This document shows positions 50,499 through 58,266 of a DNA stretch of 64,000 nucleotides, in pieces. A program made the position numbers and the translations under genes. The notes below the pieces were generated by a model. The model did not search any database, was not told the origin of the DNA, and was given only the letters and a program-made list of their open reading frames with translations. The DNA lies in NCBI GenBank assembly GCA_902778565.1, contig CACYYH010000001.1:1-64000 (forward strand), given 5' to 3'. The stretch is from an uncultured Eubacteriales bacterium. GTDB taxonomy: Bacteria > Bacillota > Clostridia > Peptostreptococcales > Anaerovoracaceae. The first letter of the stretch is position 1; every line of letters starts with the position of its first letter.

Positions 50499-50999
50499 TT
50501 ATTTTGCCCAGCTTCCGGAACCGCCTCTTGCAAAGTCAAAGTTTCTTTCTTCCTGATTGTTTGAAGCGATATCAACTGACTCAGGCGCAAAGATGAAGAT
50601 GTTGCTTGCAACTTTCTGAACTCCTCCGTTGAGAGCATAGGTAGCTCCGGAAAGGAAGTCAAAAATCTTCTTGGCAGTCTCTGTCTCGATGTTCTCAAGG
50701 TTGATGATGACAGGTCTTCTTCCCTTAAGGCTGTCTACCAGCTTAGGACACTCGTCAAAGCTCTTGGGTTCGATAACAACAAGCTTGAATGCAGAAGTTC
50801 CGTTGTAGGAAAGGTTGTTCTTCTGCTGAGGCTTCTGCTGTGTGCTGAGAACCTGTGCGGGAGCCTTGTAAGCAGGTGCTGCGGGCTTTACTTCTTCCTT
50901 CTTGAGTTTGGCTTTTTCTCTTTCGATCTCCTCCACAGTGATCGTTTCATCTGCTTCTTCAATACCGATCATCTTGCCGAGAGTTTCTTTAAATCCCAT
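50499..50999 (-). CDS. sepF: Cell division protein SepF
   Basis: A 166-residue SepF: short N-terminal amphipathic membrane anchor (MGFKETLGKMIGIEE), a charged and Ala/Pro/Gln-rich linker (residues about 20-66), and the C-terminal SepF core (KLVVIEPKSFDECPKLVDSL; RRPVIINLENIE; FDFLSGATYALNGGVQKVA). SepF polymerises and ties FtsZ to the membrane. An in-frame extension to 51158 overlaps yggS and is rejected; ATG at 50999 follows AAAGGAGA. Confidence 0.95.
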   Translation of the reverse strand: MGFKETLGKMIGIEEADETITVEEIEREKAKLKKEEVKPAAPAYKAPAQVLSTQQKPQQKNNLSYNGTSAFKLVVIEPKSFDECPKLVDSLKGRRPVIINLENIETETAKKIFDFLSGATYALNGGVQKVASNIFIFAPESVDIASNNQEERNFDFARGGSGSWAK

Positions 51000-51060
51000 T
51001 GTTTTATCTCCTTTGTAAAATGAATTGCCTTTTGATTTATTAACTGATTTGTTTACTTCT

Positions 51061-51771
51061 TTATTCTCCCATTTTCCTTGAGTAGTCTCTGTTTCCGAAA
51101 ATGGCGGTACCGACTCTGATGAGATTTGATCCGGCTTCGATAGCCACCTCAAAGTCATTGGTCATTCCCATAGACAGATATTTGAAGTCAAGGTTGGGAT
51201 GATCTATATTAGCGAATTGATCAAATTGTTTTTTGACCATTTCGAAATATACTTTGGCATCTTCAGGATTATCTTCCCATGGCGCTATGCACATGAGGCC
51301 CCTGATCCTGACGTTGGGGCAGTTGTCCAGGATATCGTGGATGAGCTGTTCCGTTTCGTCTACTGTGATGCCGAACTTGCTCTCCTCTTCGGCGGAATTC
51401 ACCTGGATCAGTATGTCCATGGTCACGCCGTGCTGAGCAGCGCGCTTGTCGATCTCCTTAGCCAGATGAAGTGATTCCACAGAATGTATCATAACGACCT
51501 TGTCAATGATATACTTGACTTTATTGGTCTGCAGATGGCCTATCAGATGCCATCTGACGGAAGGATCTACCTTTTCATACTTGTTAAGGATCTCCTGTAC
51601 CTTATTCTCGGCTATGTCTGTGATACCGCAGCTGATAGCCTCGTTTATCTCGTCGCAGTCATGAAGCTTGGTTACCGCCACCAGAAGGACGTCGTCGCCC
51701 TTTCTGCCGGAACGTTCAGCAGCCGCATTCTTTCTGGCTGTGATCTCTTCAATATTACTCCTTATTGACAT
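51061..51771 (-). CDS. PLP homeostasis protein (YggS/PLPBP family)
   Basis: A single-domain alanine-racemase-like TIM barrel of 236 residues that binds pyridoxal phosphate through the Lys in LLVAVTKLHDCDEIN. Other family motifs are WHLIGHLQTNKVKY, IQVNSAEEESKFG and LSMGMTNDFEVAIEAGSN. It buffers intracellular PLP and affects amino-acid pools. Start is uncertain: ATG at 51771 is preferred (AAAGGAG 12 nt before), with in-frame ATGs at 51783 and 51804. It overlaps the end of the HlyD-like gene by 17 bp. Confidence 0.92.
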   Translation of the reverse strand: MSIRSNIEEITARKNAAAERSGRKGDDVLLVAVTKLHDCDEINEAISCGITDIAENKVQEILNKYEKVDPSVRWHLIGHLQTNKVKYIIDKVVMIHSVESLHLAKEIDKRAAQHGVTMDILIQVNSAEEESKFGITVDETEQLIHDILDNCPNVRIRGLMCIAPWEDNPEDAKVYFEMVKKQFDQFANIDHPNLDFKYLSMGMTNDFEVAIEAGSNLIRVGTAIFGNRDYSRKMGE

Positions 51772-52858
51772 CTTCTGAACCATCTCCTTTTTTGACGCTG
51801 TCATAATTCTTGACAGTGTTTACCATTTCATCTGTTTCAGGATCATAGAAGGTCCGGCTTTCGACTACCGTCTTATCTCCTACCTCATCTATGATCTTGA
51901 TCCTGGTGAATACGTACTCGTCATATTTATTCTTGACGTAAACGCCTTTAACGCCATCTTCTTCGACTATGCTGGACGTATCAAGTATGATGCCGGACAC
52001 CTTGCGGGTGATGACTCTTGCGGTGCCGTAGCGCAGACAGTCTTCATTTTCGTAGAACCTGTCGCAGGAGAAGATCACCTGCTTAAGATCAGGCTCTTCA
52101 GCTGCACCTTCGCCTTCGGTGCTTTCGCTGTCTTTGTTTTCGCCATCAGCGCCATCTTCGGTCTGCGCCGGTTCAGCATCAGAAGTATCTTCGTCGTCAG
52201 GCCCATCTTCATTATCTGCTTCAGCTGCTTCTCTCTCTGCCTGATTGTAGTAGACCATGAATCTTATCTGAGTCTTCTCTTCATCGTCCAGTTCTACTGT
52301 CACCCTGCTGCCTTCTTCATAAGCCATCGCCTCTTCGGGCGAAAGGAAGGTCATGAGATACCAGGCGTGGCTGTCTATGATCTTGTATATAGGTTCTCCA
52401 TTGGCAACGTTATCCTTGGCTGCGGACTTGAGGTCATACTTGAGATTGCCCTCTTCATCCTTCTGAGGTTCAAGTGCCGAGGGTGTGATACCGCTCATGA
52501 CTGAAGGATAATATGAATCCTCCAGGCCATCATAGTGATAGCTTACAAGTCCCCTTTCGCTGGTGGCATATCCGTAACCGTTTATCTCCACCACCACGTC
52601 GCCGATCCTTACCAGATCGCCTCCCTCAGCCTTTCTCTCAATAGTGCCGTCTGCTTCGGAATAATGCATATATTCATTTCTTATGCAAAGATACTTGATT
52701 TCTGCATCCACGTCCAGAGTTCCGTATTCGACTGTGTAATCTTCAACAAAAATATCAGAGACTTTAGGCGCTACGTATATCCTGAAATAAAGCACTGTGC
52801 ACAGGATCAGAAAAATTATCGCTGCTATTATTAATTTTTTTCTGCCCGATGCTGTCAT
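51755..52858 (-). CDS. HlyD-like membrane-anchored protein of the sepF cluster
   Basis: A 367-residue protein with an N-terminal membrane anchor (residues 8-27, KLIIAAIIFLILCTVLYFRI), then a beta-rich HlyD/biotinyl-lipoyl-like region (GGDLVRIGDVVVEINGYGYAT). An acidic low-complexity insertion (about 213-257) contains alternating Asp, Glu, Ala, Ser and Gly. A second beta region ends it. Proteins of this type recur beside yggS-sepF in Clostridia without a paired transporter. Function unknown; an envelope or division accessory role is suggested by context only. It is the first gene of the division cluster, in a transcript separate from trmD. Confidence 0.7.
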   Translation of the reverse strand: MTASGRKKLIIAAIIFLILCTVLYFRIYVAPKVSDIFVEDYTVEYGTLDVDAEIKYLCIRNEYMHYSEADGTIERKAEGGDLVRIGDVVVEINGYGYATSERGLVSYHYDGLEDSYYPSVMSGITPSALEPQKDEEGNLKYDLKSAAKDNVANGEPIYKIIDSHAWYLMTFLSPEEAMAYEEGSRVTVELDDEEKTQIRFMVYYNQAEREAAEADNEDGPDDEDTSDAEPAQTEDGADGENKDSESTEGEGAAEEPDLKQVIFSCDRFYENEDCLRYGTARVITRKVSGIILDTSSIVEEDGVKGVYVKNKYDEYVFTRIKIIDEVGDKTVVESRTFYDPETDEMVNTVKNYDSVKKGDGSEDVNKE

Positions 52859-52932
52859 TAATACCCCTTTAATTGATCACATACATATACATTATTATCT
52901 TAACACAAAATGTAGTGTAATACAATAAAAAA

Positions 52933-52973
52933 AACTCGCCAAACTGCACTATCAAAGCATTTTTTAGCAAGTT
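52933..52973 (-). terminator. Terminator overlapping the trmD stop codon
   Basis: The minus strand ACTTGCTAAA (within the last trmD codons and stop) pairs with TTTGGCGAGT, with about 19 nt in the loop, then eight T residues. It closes the ylxM-ffh-rpsP-khpA-rimM-trmD transcript. Confidence 0.75.
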
Positions 52974-53737
52974 TTTTTGCCTGTCAGAGATTTTATCAGG
53001 TCGGTTATTTCTTTTTTCTCTTTTTTCGTGAATCCATCCAGTTCAGGCTCGGATCTTACCCAGGTTTCAAGCATCTCCGGACGCCTTTCGGCTGTGATCC
53101 TTATGGACTCCTTAAGCTGCCAGAGCCTTATCTTTTTGTGGTCGCCTCCGGTAAGGATCTCCGGCACCTCCATGCCTTCAAAATCCCTGGGTCTGGTATA
53201 CTGATCCGCTTCCAGAAGACCGGAATATACCGATTCATCTTCAGCTGATTCCTCGTTCCCCAGTACCCCGGGGATGAATCTGGATACAGCGTCTATCAGA
53301 ACCATTGCAGGGAGTTCCCCTCCTGTGAGAACGTAGTCTCCGATGGAAACCTCCCTCATGTTCCAGTGATCCAGTATCCTCTGGTCTACGCCCTCGTAAT
53401 GACCGCAGAGAATGGTGAACTCCTCCACTTCCGCCAGTTCCCTTATCATATCCTCATCCAGGATCCTGCCTCTGGGGGACATGTAGAGAATGGGCTGTTC
53501 CTTGATGCCTTCAACCGATCTAAGGGCATCAAAAACCGGCTGAGGAGTCATCAGCATGCCGCAGCCTCCTCCGAAGGGAGTATCATCTGTCCTGCGGTGC
53601 TTGTCTTCAGTAAAGTCACGGATGTTTATTAAATTGATCTCGATCGCGCCCTTTTCACCGGCCTTTCCCAGGATGGACTGTTCCTTTACAGGTCCGAACA
53701 TCTCCGGAAAGACCGTAAGCACGTTTATTCTGATCAT
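52964..53737 (-). CDS. trmD: tRNA (guanine-N1-)-methyltransferase
   Basis: TrmD (257 residues) methylates G37 of tRNAs to prevent frameshifting. The SPOUT trefoil-knot segments are present: YMSPRGRILDEDMIRELA, LCGHYEGVDQRILDH and the SAM-binding IGDYVLTGGELPAMVLIDAVSR. It starts 1 bp after the rimM stop, with the Shine-Dalgarno GGAGG inside the end of rimM, so it is translationally coupled. Its 3' end folds into the operon terminator. Confidence 0.98.
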   Translation of the reverse strand: MIRINVLTVFPEMFGPVKEQSILGKAGEKGAIEINLINIRDFTEDKHRRTDDTPFGGGCGMLMTPQPVFDALRSVEGIKEQPILYMSPRGRILDEDMIRELAEVEEFTILCGHYEGVDQRILDHWNMREVSIGDYVLTGGELPAMVLIDAVSRFIPGVLGNEESAEDESVYSGLLEADQYTRPRDFEGMEVPEILTGGDHKKIRLWQLKESIRITAERRPEMLETWVRSEPELDGFTKKEKKEITDLIKSLTGKKTC

Positions 53738-53738
53738 T

Positions 53739-54263
53739 TCAGGCCTCCGGTCCCTCGTCGATAAATCCGGGTATCAGGGTGGTAGTTATAACTCCCTTTT
53801 CCTGATCCACTGATCTTATAAAATCCTTAACTGCGGGGATCAGCACGTCTCTTCCTTCCGCCGTCCTCACCACATAAACGTCCTGTGACGTGTTCTGGAG
53901 AACGTCCTTCAGGGTGCCTATCTCGCCGTATTCGCCCTCGTCGATCACCTTCATGCCTATGAGATCCCTCACATAGAAGGTATCTTCCGGAAGTTCCTTA
54001 AGGTCATCCTCGGTGATGTATACGTCGAAGTCTTTCACAGCTTCAGCCTTGTTTCTGTCATCTATGCCCTCAAGGCTCAGGATGACCATGTTCCCCTGAT
54101 ATCTGACGTTGAGGATCTTCTTTACGGACTCCTGCTTCTTGCCGGAGATTATTATCTCATCCAGCTCCTCGAAGCGTTCTCTCACGTCAGAATAATTGTA
54201 CACCTTGACCTCGCCCTTGAGGCCCACGGCGTTTACGATTTTTGCTATTTTGATCTTTTCCAT
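53739..54263 (-). CDS. rimM: 16S rRNA processing protein RimM
   Basis: RimM (174 residues from the ATG) assists 30S head maturation and binds S19. The N-terminal RimM barrel (KIAKIVNAVGLKGEVKVYNY) and C-terminal PRC-barrel (TFYVRDLIGMKVID; VRTAEGRDVLIPAV) are clear. A TTG at 54281 would extend it, but it lies inside the hairpin. ATG at 54263 has no Shine-Dalgarno and follows the T-run of an intrinsic-terminator-like hairpin by only 4 nt, an unusual arrangement. Confidence 0.94.
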   Translation of the reverse strand: MEKIKIAKIVNAVGLKGEVKVYNYSDVRERFEELDEIIISGKKQESVKKILNVRYQGNMVILSLEGIDDRNKAEAVKDFDVYITEDDLKELPEDTFYVRDLIGMKVIDEGEYGEIGTLKDVLQNTSQDVYVVRTAEGRDVLIPAVKDFIRSVDQEKGVITTTLIPGFIDEGPEA

Positions 54264-54267
54264 AGTT

Positions 54268-54294
54268 AAAAAAGGCCGCAAAAAACATGCGGCC
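54268..54294 (-). terminator. Intrinsic terminator-like hairpin just before rimM
   Basis: GGCCGC and GCGGCC arms with a 9-nt loop, followed by six T residues (54273-54268) on the minus strand, between khpA and rimM. It should cause partial termination inside an otherwise continuous operon. Confidence 0.85.
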
Positions 54295-54300
54295 GTATCT

Positions 54301-54558
54301 TTATTCCTCGGTCACCGGTTCTTCGTCTTCCTTGGCGATCTCAACTGTCACGTTTTTGTTTTCCTTGACAGCCTTGGCTTTAACGACCGTACGGATCGCT
54401 TTGGCTATGCGTCCCTGCTTGCCGATCACCTTACCCATATCTTCAGATGCAACGGAAAGCTTTATAACCGAACCATATTTATCAGAAGTTTCAGTGACAA
54501 CAACCTCTTCAGGTTTGTCTACAAGTGACCTGGCGATTGTTTCAACCAAATTAGTCAT
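54301..54558 (-). CDS. khpA: KH-domain RNA-binding protein KhpA
   Basis: An 85-residue single KH domain protein with the GxxG loop GKVIGKQGRIAKAIRTVV. KhpA, often as a heterodimer with KhpB/Jag, binds many RNAs and affects cell size and division in Firmicutes. It sits between rpsP and rimM, its conserved position. ATG is preceded by ACGGTGAA. The C-terminus is acidic (AKEDEEPVTEE). Confidence 0.95.
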   Translation of the reverse strand: MTNLVETIARSLVDKPEEVVVTETSDKYGSVIKLSVASEDMGKVIGKQGRIAKAIRTVVKAKAVKENKNVTVEIAKEDEEPVTEE

Positions 54559-54582
54559 TAAATTTCACCGTACTTCCTGTAA

Positions 54583-54825
54583 TTACTCAATGATTCCTGA
54601 CTTCTTGAATAAAGCCTTTACTGTCTCTGTGGGCTGAGCTCCTTCTCCTAACCATTTCTGAGCCTTCTCTGCATCAATCTTGATGGTCTTGGGCTCTGTC
54701 ATAGGATCATAGTATCCGAGTTCTTCGATGAATCTGCCGTCACGAGGTGATCTCTGATCTGCTACGATAACTCTGTAGAAAGGCTTCTTGTGTGCTCCCA
54801 TTCTTCTTAATCTGATTCTTACCAT
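54583..54825 (-). CDS. rpsP: 30S ribosomal protein S16
   Basis: An 80-residue S16 protein ([26 protein letters not shown]...; [15 protein letters not shown]) needed for 30S assembly. Length is within the usual 80-90. The Shine-Dalgarno GGAGG precedes the ATG. It is located between ffh and khpA in the conserved ffh-rpsP-khpA-rimM-trmD order. Confidence 0.98.
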   Translation of the reverse strand: MVRIRLRRMGAHKKPFYRVIVADQRSPRDGRFIEELGYYDPMTEPKTIKIDAEKAQKWLGEGAQPTETVKALFKKSGIIE

Positions 54826-54878
54826 TTTTTCTTTTCCTCCATAAAAAACTGTTATATTTATTCACCGCAGGCCGGACA

Positions 54879-56216
54879 TCAGAACAGTCCTCTGAACCTG
54901 CTTTTTTTCATAAAGTTGGGATTGTTGAACTGCTTCATCAGTTTCTTGGTATCCTCATACTTTTTGATCAACTGATTTACTTTTGATACGGACTGGCCGG
55001 ATCCGGCGGCTATCCTCTTGCGCCTTGACGCATTGAGGAGGTTGGGATTTCTTCTCTCCTCAAGAGTCATGGACCTGATGATGGCCTCCATCTGGCGGAA
55101 TTCCTTTTCGCCCTTATCTATATCATCCTCGGAGACGTTCTTCTTATTGACTCCGGGAAGCATATCCAGGATCTTGCCGAGGCCTCCCATGTTTCTGACC
55201 TCGCCCATCTGATCCAGGAAATCCTCAAGAGTGAACTCGTTCCTTCTGAGTTTCTTCTCAAGCTTGGCTGCCTTTTCCTCGTCATAGTTCTCCTGAGCTT
55301 TCTCGATGAGGCTCAGCATGTCTCCCATGCCCAGTATCCTGGATGCCATTCTCTCAGGATGGAAAGGCTCAAGTGCGTCCAGCTTTTCGCCCATACCCAT
55401 GAACTTGACGGGCTTGCCGGTGACCTTCTTGGCAGAAAGCGCGGCGCCTCCTCTGGAGTCACCGTCCATCTTCGTCATGATTATGCCGTCGATGCCCAGC
55501 TTGTTATTGAAGCCTTCAGCTGCATTCACGGCGTCCTGACCGGTGAGCGCGTCCACCACCAGAAGTATCTCGTGGGGCTTTACTGCGGCTTTGACTCTTA
55601 CAAGCTCCTCCATGAGTTCTTCGTCGATCTGCAGACGTCCTGCGGTATCCACGATGAGAACGTTGAAGCCTCTGGATTCAGCTTCTTTTTTAGCATGGAG
55701 AGCTATTTCCTCAGCCTTGCGGTTGTCGCGTTCTGTATATACGGGAACGTCCACCTGTTTGCCAACTACTTCCAGCTGGTCTATAGCTGCAGGCCTGTAG
55801 ATGTCGCAGGATGCCAGCATTGGCTTCTTGCCTTCCTTCTTCAGGTACATGGCCAGTTTGCCGCAGGTGGTTGTCTTACCTGTACCCTGAAGACCTACCA
55901 TGAGGATCGTTGTGAATCCCGATGGTGAATAGGTCAGCTTGGAATTGGTCCCGCCCATGAGGCTGATCAGTTCGTCGTTAACGATCTTGATGACCTGCTG
56001 GCCGGGTGTGAGGCTGTTCAGAACGTCGGACCCGAGAGCCTTGGCCTTGACTTCAGCGACGAATTCCTTCACGACTTTGAAGTTTACGTCGGCTTCCAGA
56101 AGCGCGAGCTTGACCTCTCGCATCGCCTTATCGATATCTTCCTCGGTAAGAACGCCCTTGCCTTTTAATTTTTTGAACGTGTCCTGTAATTTATCTGATA
56201 AATTCTCAAATGCCAT
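54879..56216 (-). CDS. ffh: Signal recognition particle GTPase Ffh
   Basis: Ffh (445 residues) binds signal peptides and SRP RNA and delivers ribosomes to FtsY. The N domain covers about 1-85, the G domain carries GLQGTGKTTTCGKLA, DTAGRLQIDEEL and TKMDGDSRGGAAL, and the methionine-rich M domain begins near 310. The M domain contains the RNA-binding RRNPNLLNASRRKRIAAGSG. It starts 2 bp after the ylxM stop, with the Shine-Dalgarno inside ylxM. Confidence 0.98.
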   Translation of the reverse strand: MAFENLSDKLQDTFKKLKGKGVLTEEDIDKAMREVKLALLEADVNFKVVKEFVAEVKAKALGSDVLNSLTPGQQVIKIVNDELISLMGGTNSKLTYSPSGFTTILMVGLQGTGKTTTCGKLAMYLKKEGKKPMLASCDIYRPAAIDQLEVVGKQVDVPVYTERDNRKAEEIALHAKKEAESRGFNVLIVDTAGRLQIDEELMEELVRVKAAVKPHEILLVVDALTGQDAVNAAEGFNNKLGIDGIIMTKMDGDSRGGAALSAKKVTGKPVKFMGMGEKLDALEPFHPERMASRILGMGDMLSLIEKAQENYDEEKAAKLEKKLRRNEFTLEDFLDQMGEVRNMGGLGKILDMLPGVNKKNVSEDDIDKGEKEFRQMEAIIRSMTLEERRNPNLLNASRRKRIAAGSGQSVSKVNQLIKKYEDTKKLMKQFNNPNFMKKSRFRGLF

Positions 56217-56218
56217 TT

Positions 56219-56593
56219 TTATTCCTCAAGTCCGGATATCATTTCCCTGATCTCCAGCAGGCCCTTCTTAACTTCACCGTCATCCGTAAGTTCAGGTGAC
56301 TTCATCAGTTCGTCGATCCTGTCCTGAACGGAACCTATGAGTTCTCTTGACTTCAGCAGACTCAACATCAGACCCAGCTTGGCTTCATATTCCCTGAGTA
56401 TCCTGTCTGACTTCTTCAGGTTGTCATATACTGCCTGCTTGGAAACCTTCAGTTCCCTGGCTATCTCAACGATCGAGTAGTTTTCTTCATGGTAAAGTTC
56501 CATGACCTCTCTCTGCTTATCAGTAAGAAGAACTCCGTAAAAGTCATAAAGAAGACTTTCAAAAGCCATGTTGTCAATTTCCGAAACCTTCAT
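56219..56593 (-). CDS. ylxM: YlxM family HTH protein (SRP-operon regulator)
   Basis: A 124-residue protein with a sigma-70 region 4-like helix-turn-helix: LLTDKQREVMELYHEENYSI then VEIARELKVSKQAVYDNLKKSD. YlxM/p13 is encoded immediately upstream of ffh in many Firmicutes and has been linked to SRP function. ATG at 56593 follows GAGGGAAG; the frame is open further upstream to 56665, but that would include the promoter. It is first in the ffh operon. Confidence 0.93.
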   Translation of the reverse strand: MKVSEIDNMAFESLLYDFYGVLLTDKQREVMELYHEENYSIVEIARELKVSKQAVYDNLKKSDRILREYEAKLGLMLSLLKSRELIGSVQDRIDELMKSPELTDDGEVKKGLLEIREMISGLEE

Positions 56594-56655
56594 CTTCCCT
56601 CTTTCCGATCTGCAAAAAACCGTCAGGTCAAGCGAAACCGCTTTACCACCGCTAT

Positions 56656-56684
56656 AATATAACACAAAAGAAATAAGAGGTCAA
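56656..56684 (-). promoter_or_regulatory. Promoter of the ylxM-ffh operon
   Basis: Minus strand TTGACC (56684-56679), 17-bp spacer, TATATT (56661-56656), about 63 bp before ylxM. The -35 hexamer lies within the 3' arm of the preceding terminator hairpin. Confidence 0.75.
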
Positions 56685-56703
56685 GCATTTTTTCTTGACC
56701 TCT
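56676..56703 (-). terminator. Terminator after the DPGD-repeat protein gene
   Basis: AGAGGTCAAG and CTTGACCTCT form a 10-bp perfect stem with an 8-nt loop, followed on the minus strand by TATTTCTTTTG. It is located 8 bp after the stop at 56711. Confidence 0.75.
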
Positions 56704-56710
56704 CAGTTAT

Positions 56711-58198
56711 TTATTCGTCGTCTTCTTTTCGTTTGTTGACTATATATGCGACTACGCCGATACCTGCGCCTAAAGCGGCCAGAGTTCCGCCTATTCCCGC
56801 CAGTCCGCCGGGATATTTCTCTATCCAGCTCTTGGCTGTATCTATATCGATATCCTTAGGCTCTATCCAAGTAAGATCCACCGGATCTCCGTCCTCCAGA
56901 ACCTTCGGAACAGGCTTTCCGCTCTTATCCACCATCTCGATCTCCCTGAATTCAGGAAGCATCTCTTCAGGCTCTTCAGGTATGTCTATCTCCGGGATCT
57001 CGGGTTCCTCAGGCACTTCCGGTTCCTCAGGCTCTTCCGGTTCCACCGGAACCACCGGCTTAGGTTCTTCGCACTCGTCCTCAGGTACTTTCGAGTCGGA
57101 ATCCGTGGCTATTACTATGAACAGCAGCTCCGGACTCGTGAGCTTATAGGTGGAATATACCGGTCTCTTGTACTCATCGTCTCCGGGGTCCTCGGGATCA
57201 TCACCCGGGTCGTCGCTTGGATCATCGCCGGGGTCATCACCCGGATCGTCGCCCGGGTCATCGCCTGGGTCGTCACCGGGATCATCGCCGGGATCATCGC
57301 CTGGATCGTCGCCCGGATCATCTCCCGGATCATCGCCTGGATCGTCGCCTGGGTCATCTCTGGGATCATCTCCCGGATCGTCGCCCGGGTCCGTGCCGGG
57401 GTCATCACCCGTGTCAGTGCCCGTGTCAGTGCCAGAACCGTCTCCTGGATCATCACCCGGATCGTCGCCCGGATCAGTGCCGGGGTCATCGCCGGGATCG
57501 TCGCCTGGATCATCGCCCGGATCAGTGCCGGGATCGTCGCCCGGATCATCACCGGGATCGTCGCCGGGATCGTCGCCCGAATCAGTGCCGGGATCGTCTC
57601 CGGGGTCATCGCCGGGATCATCACCGGGGTCGTCGCCCGGATCATCGCCCGGGTCATCACTGGGGTCGTCACCCGGATCGTCACCCGGATCATCAGACGG
57701 GTCTTCCGAAGGCTTGTCGCCTTCCTCTTTTGCCTTATCCTCATCTGCCTGCAGCGTAAATAATACGTCCAGATGCAGCTTTACAGTCTTTCCCGGTTCA
57801 GGTGAAGCCGCCCTGATCAGCGCGATATCATCTTCGCTCAGAGCCAGAGTGTTACCCTTCTCCAGCCATTCATCCATGGTAATCATGGGATGATCATCGC
57901 TCCTGCAGTTCGTCTCGTTCATGAAGATCCCTGCTCTGTCCAGGATCACTGTGGTCAGATCTCCGTCATCTGCCAGATTGGCTATCTCCTCCGGAGTGAT
58001 GACCACGTTCTGCTCTACAGAAAAGCAATAAGTGCTGTCCCCTGCTTCTACCTTGTGCACCGTCCTGATGGCGATACCGCCTGAAGCGAACACATACTGT
58101 CCCAGGATCAGTACTCCTATTAGGACAAGTGCAACGAAGGAGGCTGTCCTGCGAGGCCACTTCTTTATTATGTTTTTGATAGTTTTGATCGTTTCCAT
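56711..58198 (-). CDS. Exported, membrane-anchored protein with long DPGD repeat
   Basis: A 495-residue protein not matching a family I recognise. Residues 19-38 form a signal/anchor helix (SFVALVLIGVLILGQYVFAS). A globular N-terminal part (about 40-160) is followed by a low-complexity stretch (about 166-342) of DPGD units with scattered DPGT, DPSD and DPRD variants. A Pro/Glu-rich segment (PEEPEEPEVPEEPEIPEIDI) and a C-terminal helix with KRKEDDE tail come last. There is no LPXTG. The acidic repeat probably spans the wall and may bind Ca2+ (inference). It is the last gene of a transcript with two ABC/FtsX transporters. Confidence 0.7.
   Translation of the reverse strand: METIKTIKNIIKKWPRRTASFVALVLIGVLILGQYVFASGGIAIRTVHKVEAGDSTYCFSVEQNVVITPEEIANLADDGDLTTVILDRAGIFMNETNCRSDDHPMITMDEWLEKGNTLALSEDDIALIRAASPEPGKTVKLHLDVLFTLQADEDKAKEEGDKPSEDPSDDPGDDPGDDPSDDPGDDPGDDPGDDPGDDPGDDPGTDSGDDPGDDPGDDPGDDPGTDPGDDPGDDPGDDPGTDPGDDPGDDPGDGSGTDTGTDTGDDPGTDPGDDPGDDPRDDPGDDPGDDPGDDPGDDPGDDPGDDPGDDPGDDPGDDPGDDPGDDPSDDPGDDPEDPGDDEYKRPVYSTYKLTSPELLFIVIATDSDSKVPEDECEEPKPVVPVEPEEPEEPEVPEEPEIPEIDIPEEPEEMLPEFREIEMVDKSGKPVPKVLEDGDPVDLTWIEPKDIDIDTAKSWIEKYPGGLAGIGGTLAALGAGIGVVAYIVNKRKEDDE
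57178..57703. repeat. Degenerate 12-bp coding repeat (DPGD units)
   Basis: About 525 bp of a 12-bp unit of the form GATCATCGCCGG (plus-strand reading), with synonymous variation between units. It encodes over 40 tandem Asp-Pro-Gly-Asp-like tetrapeptides. Synonymous divergence suggests selection on the protein as well as slippage. Confidence 0.92.
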
Positions 58199-58266
58199 TT
58201 AAGGCACCTCTGGAGCCCATTATGCGCATATGATGCGCTTTCCCAAAATCAATTATTCCCCTTTTA

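Noticed and set aside
57178..57703. Possible CRISPR-like regular repeats
   Set aside because: The 12-bp units are contiguous with no spacers and stay in frame as DPGD codons.
57150..57893. A plus-strand frame of Ser-Ser-Pro-Gly repeats
   Set aside because: Shadow of the DPGD repeat on the other strand; no start-site context, and the minus-strand frame has signal and anchor helices.
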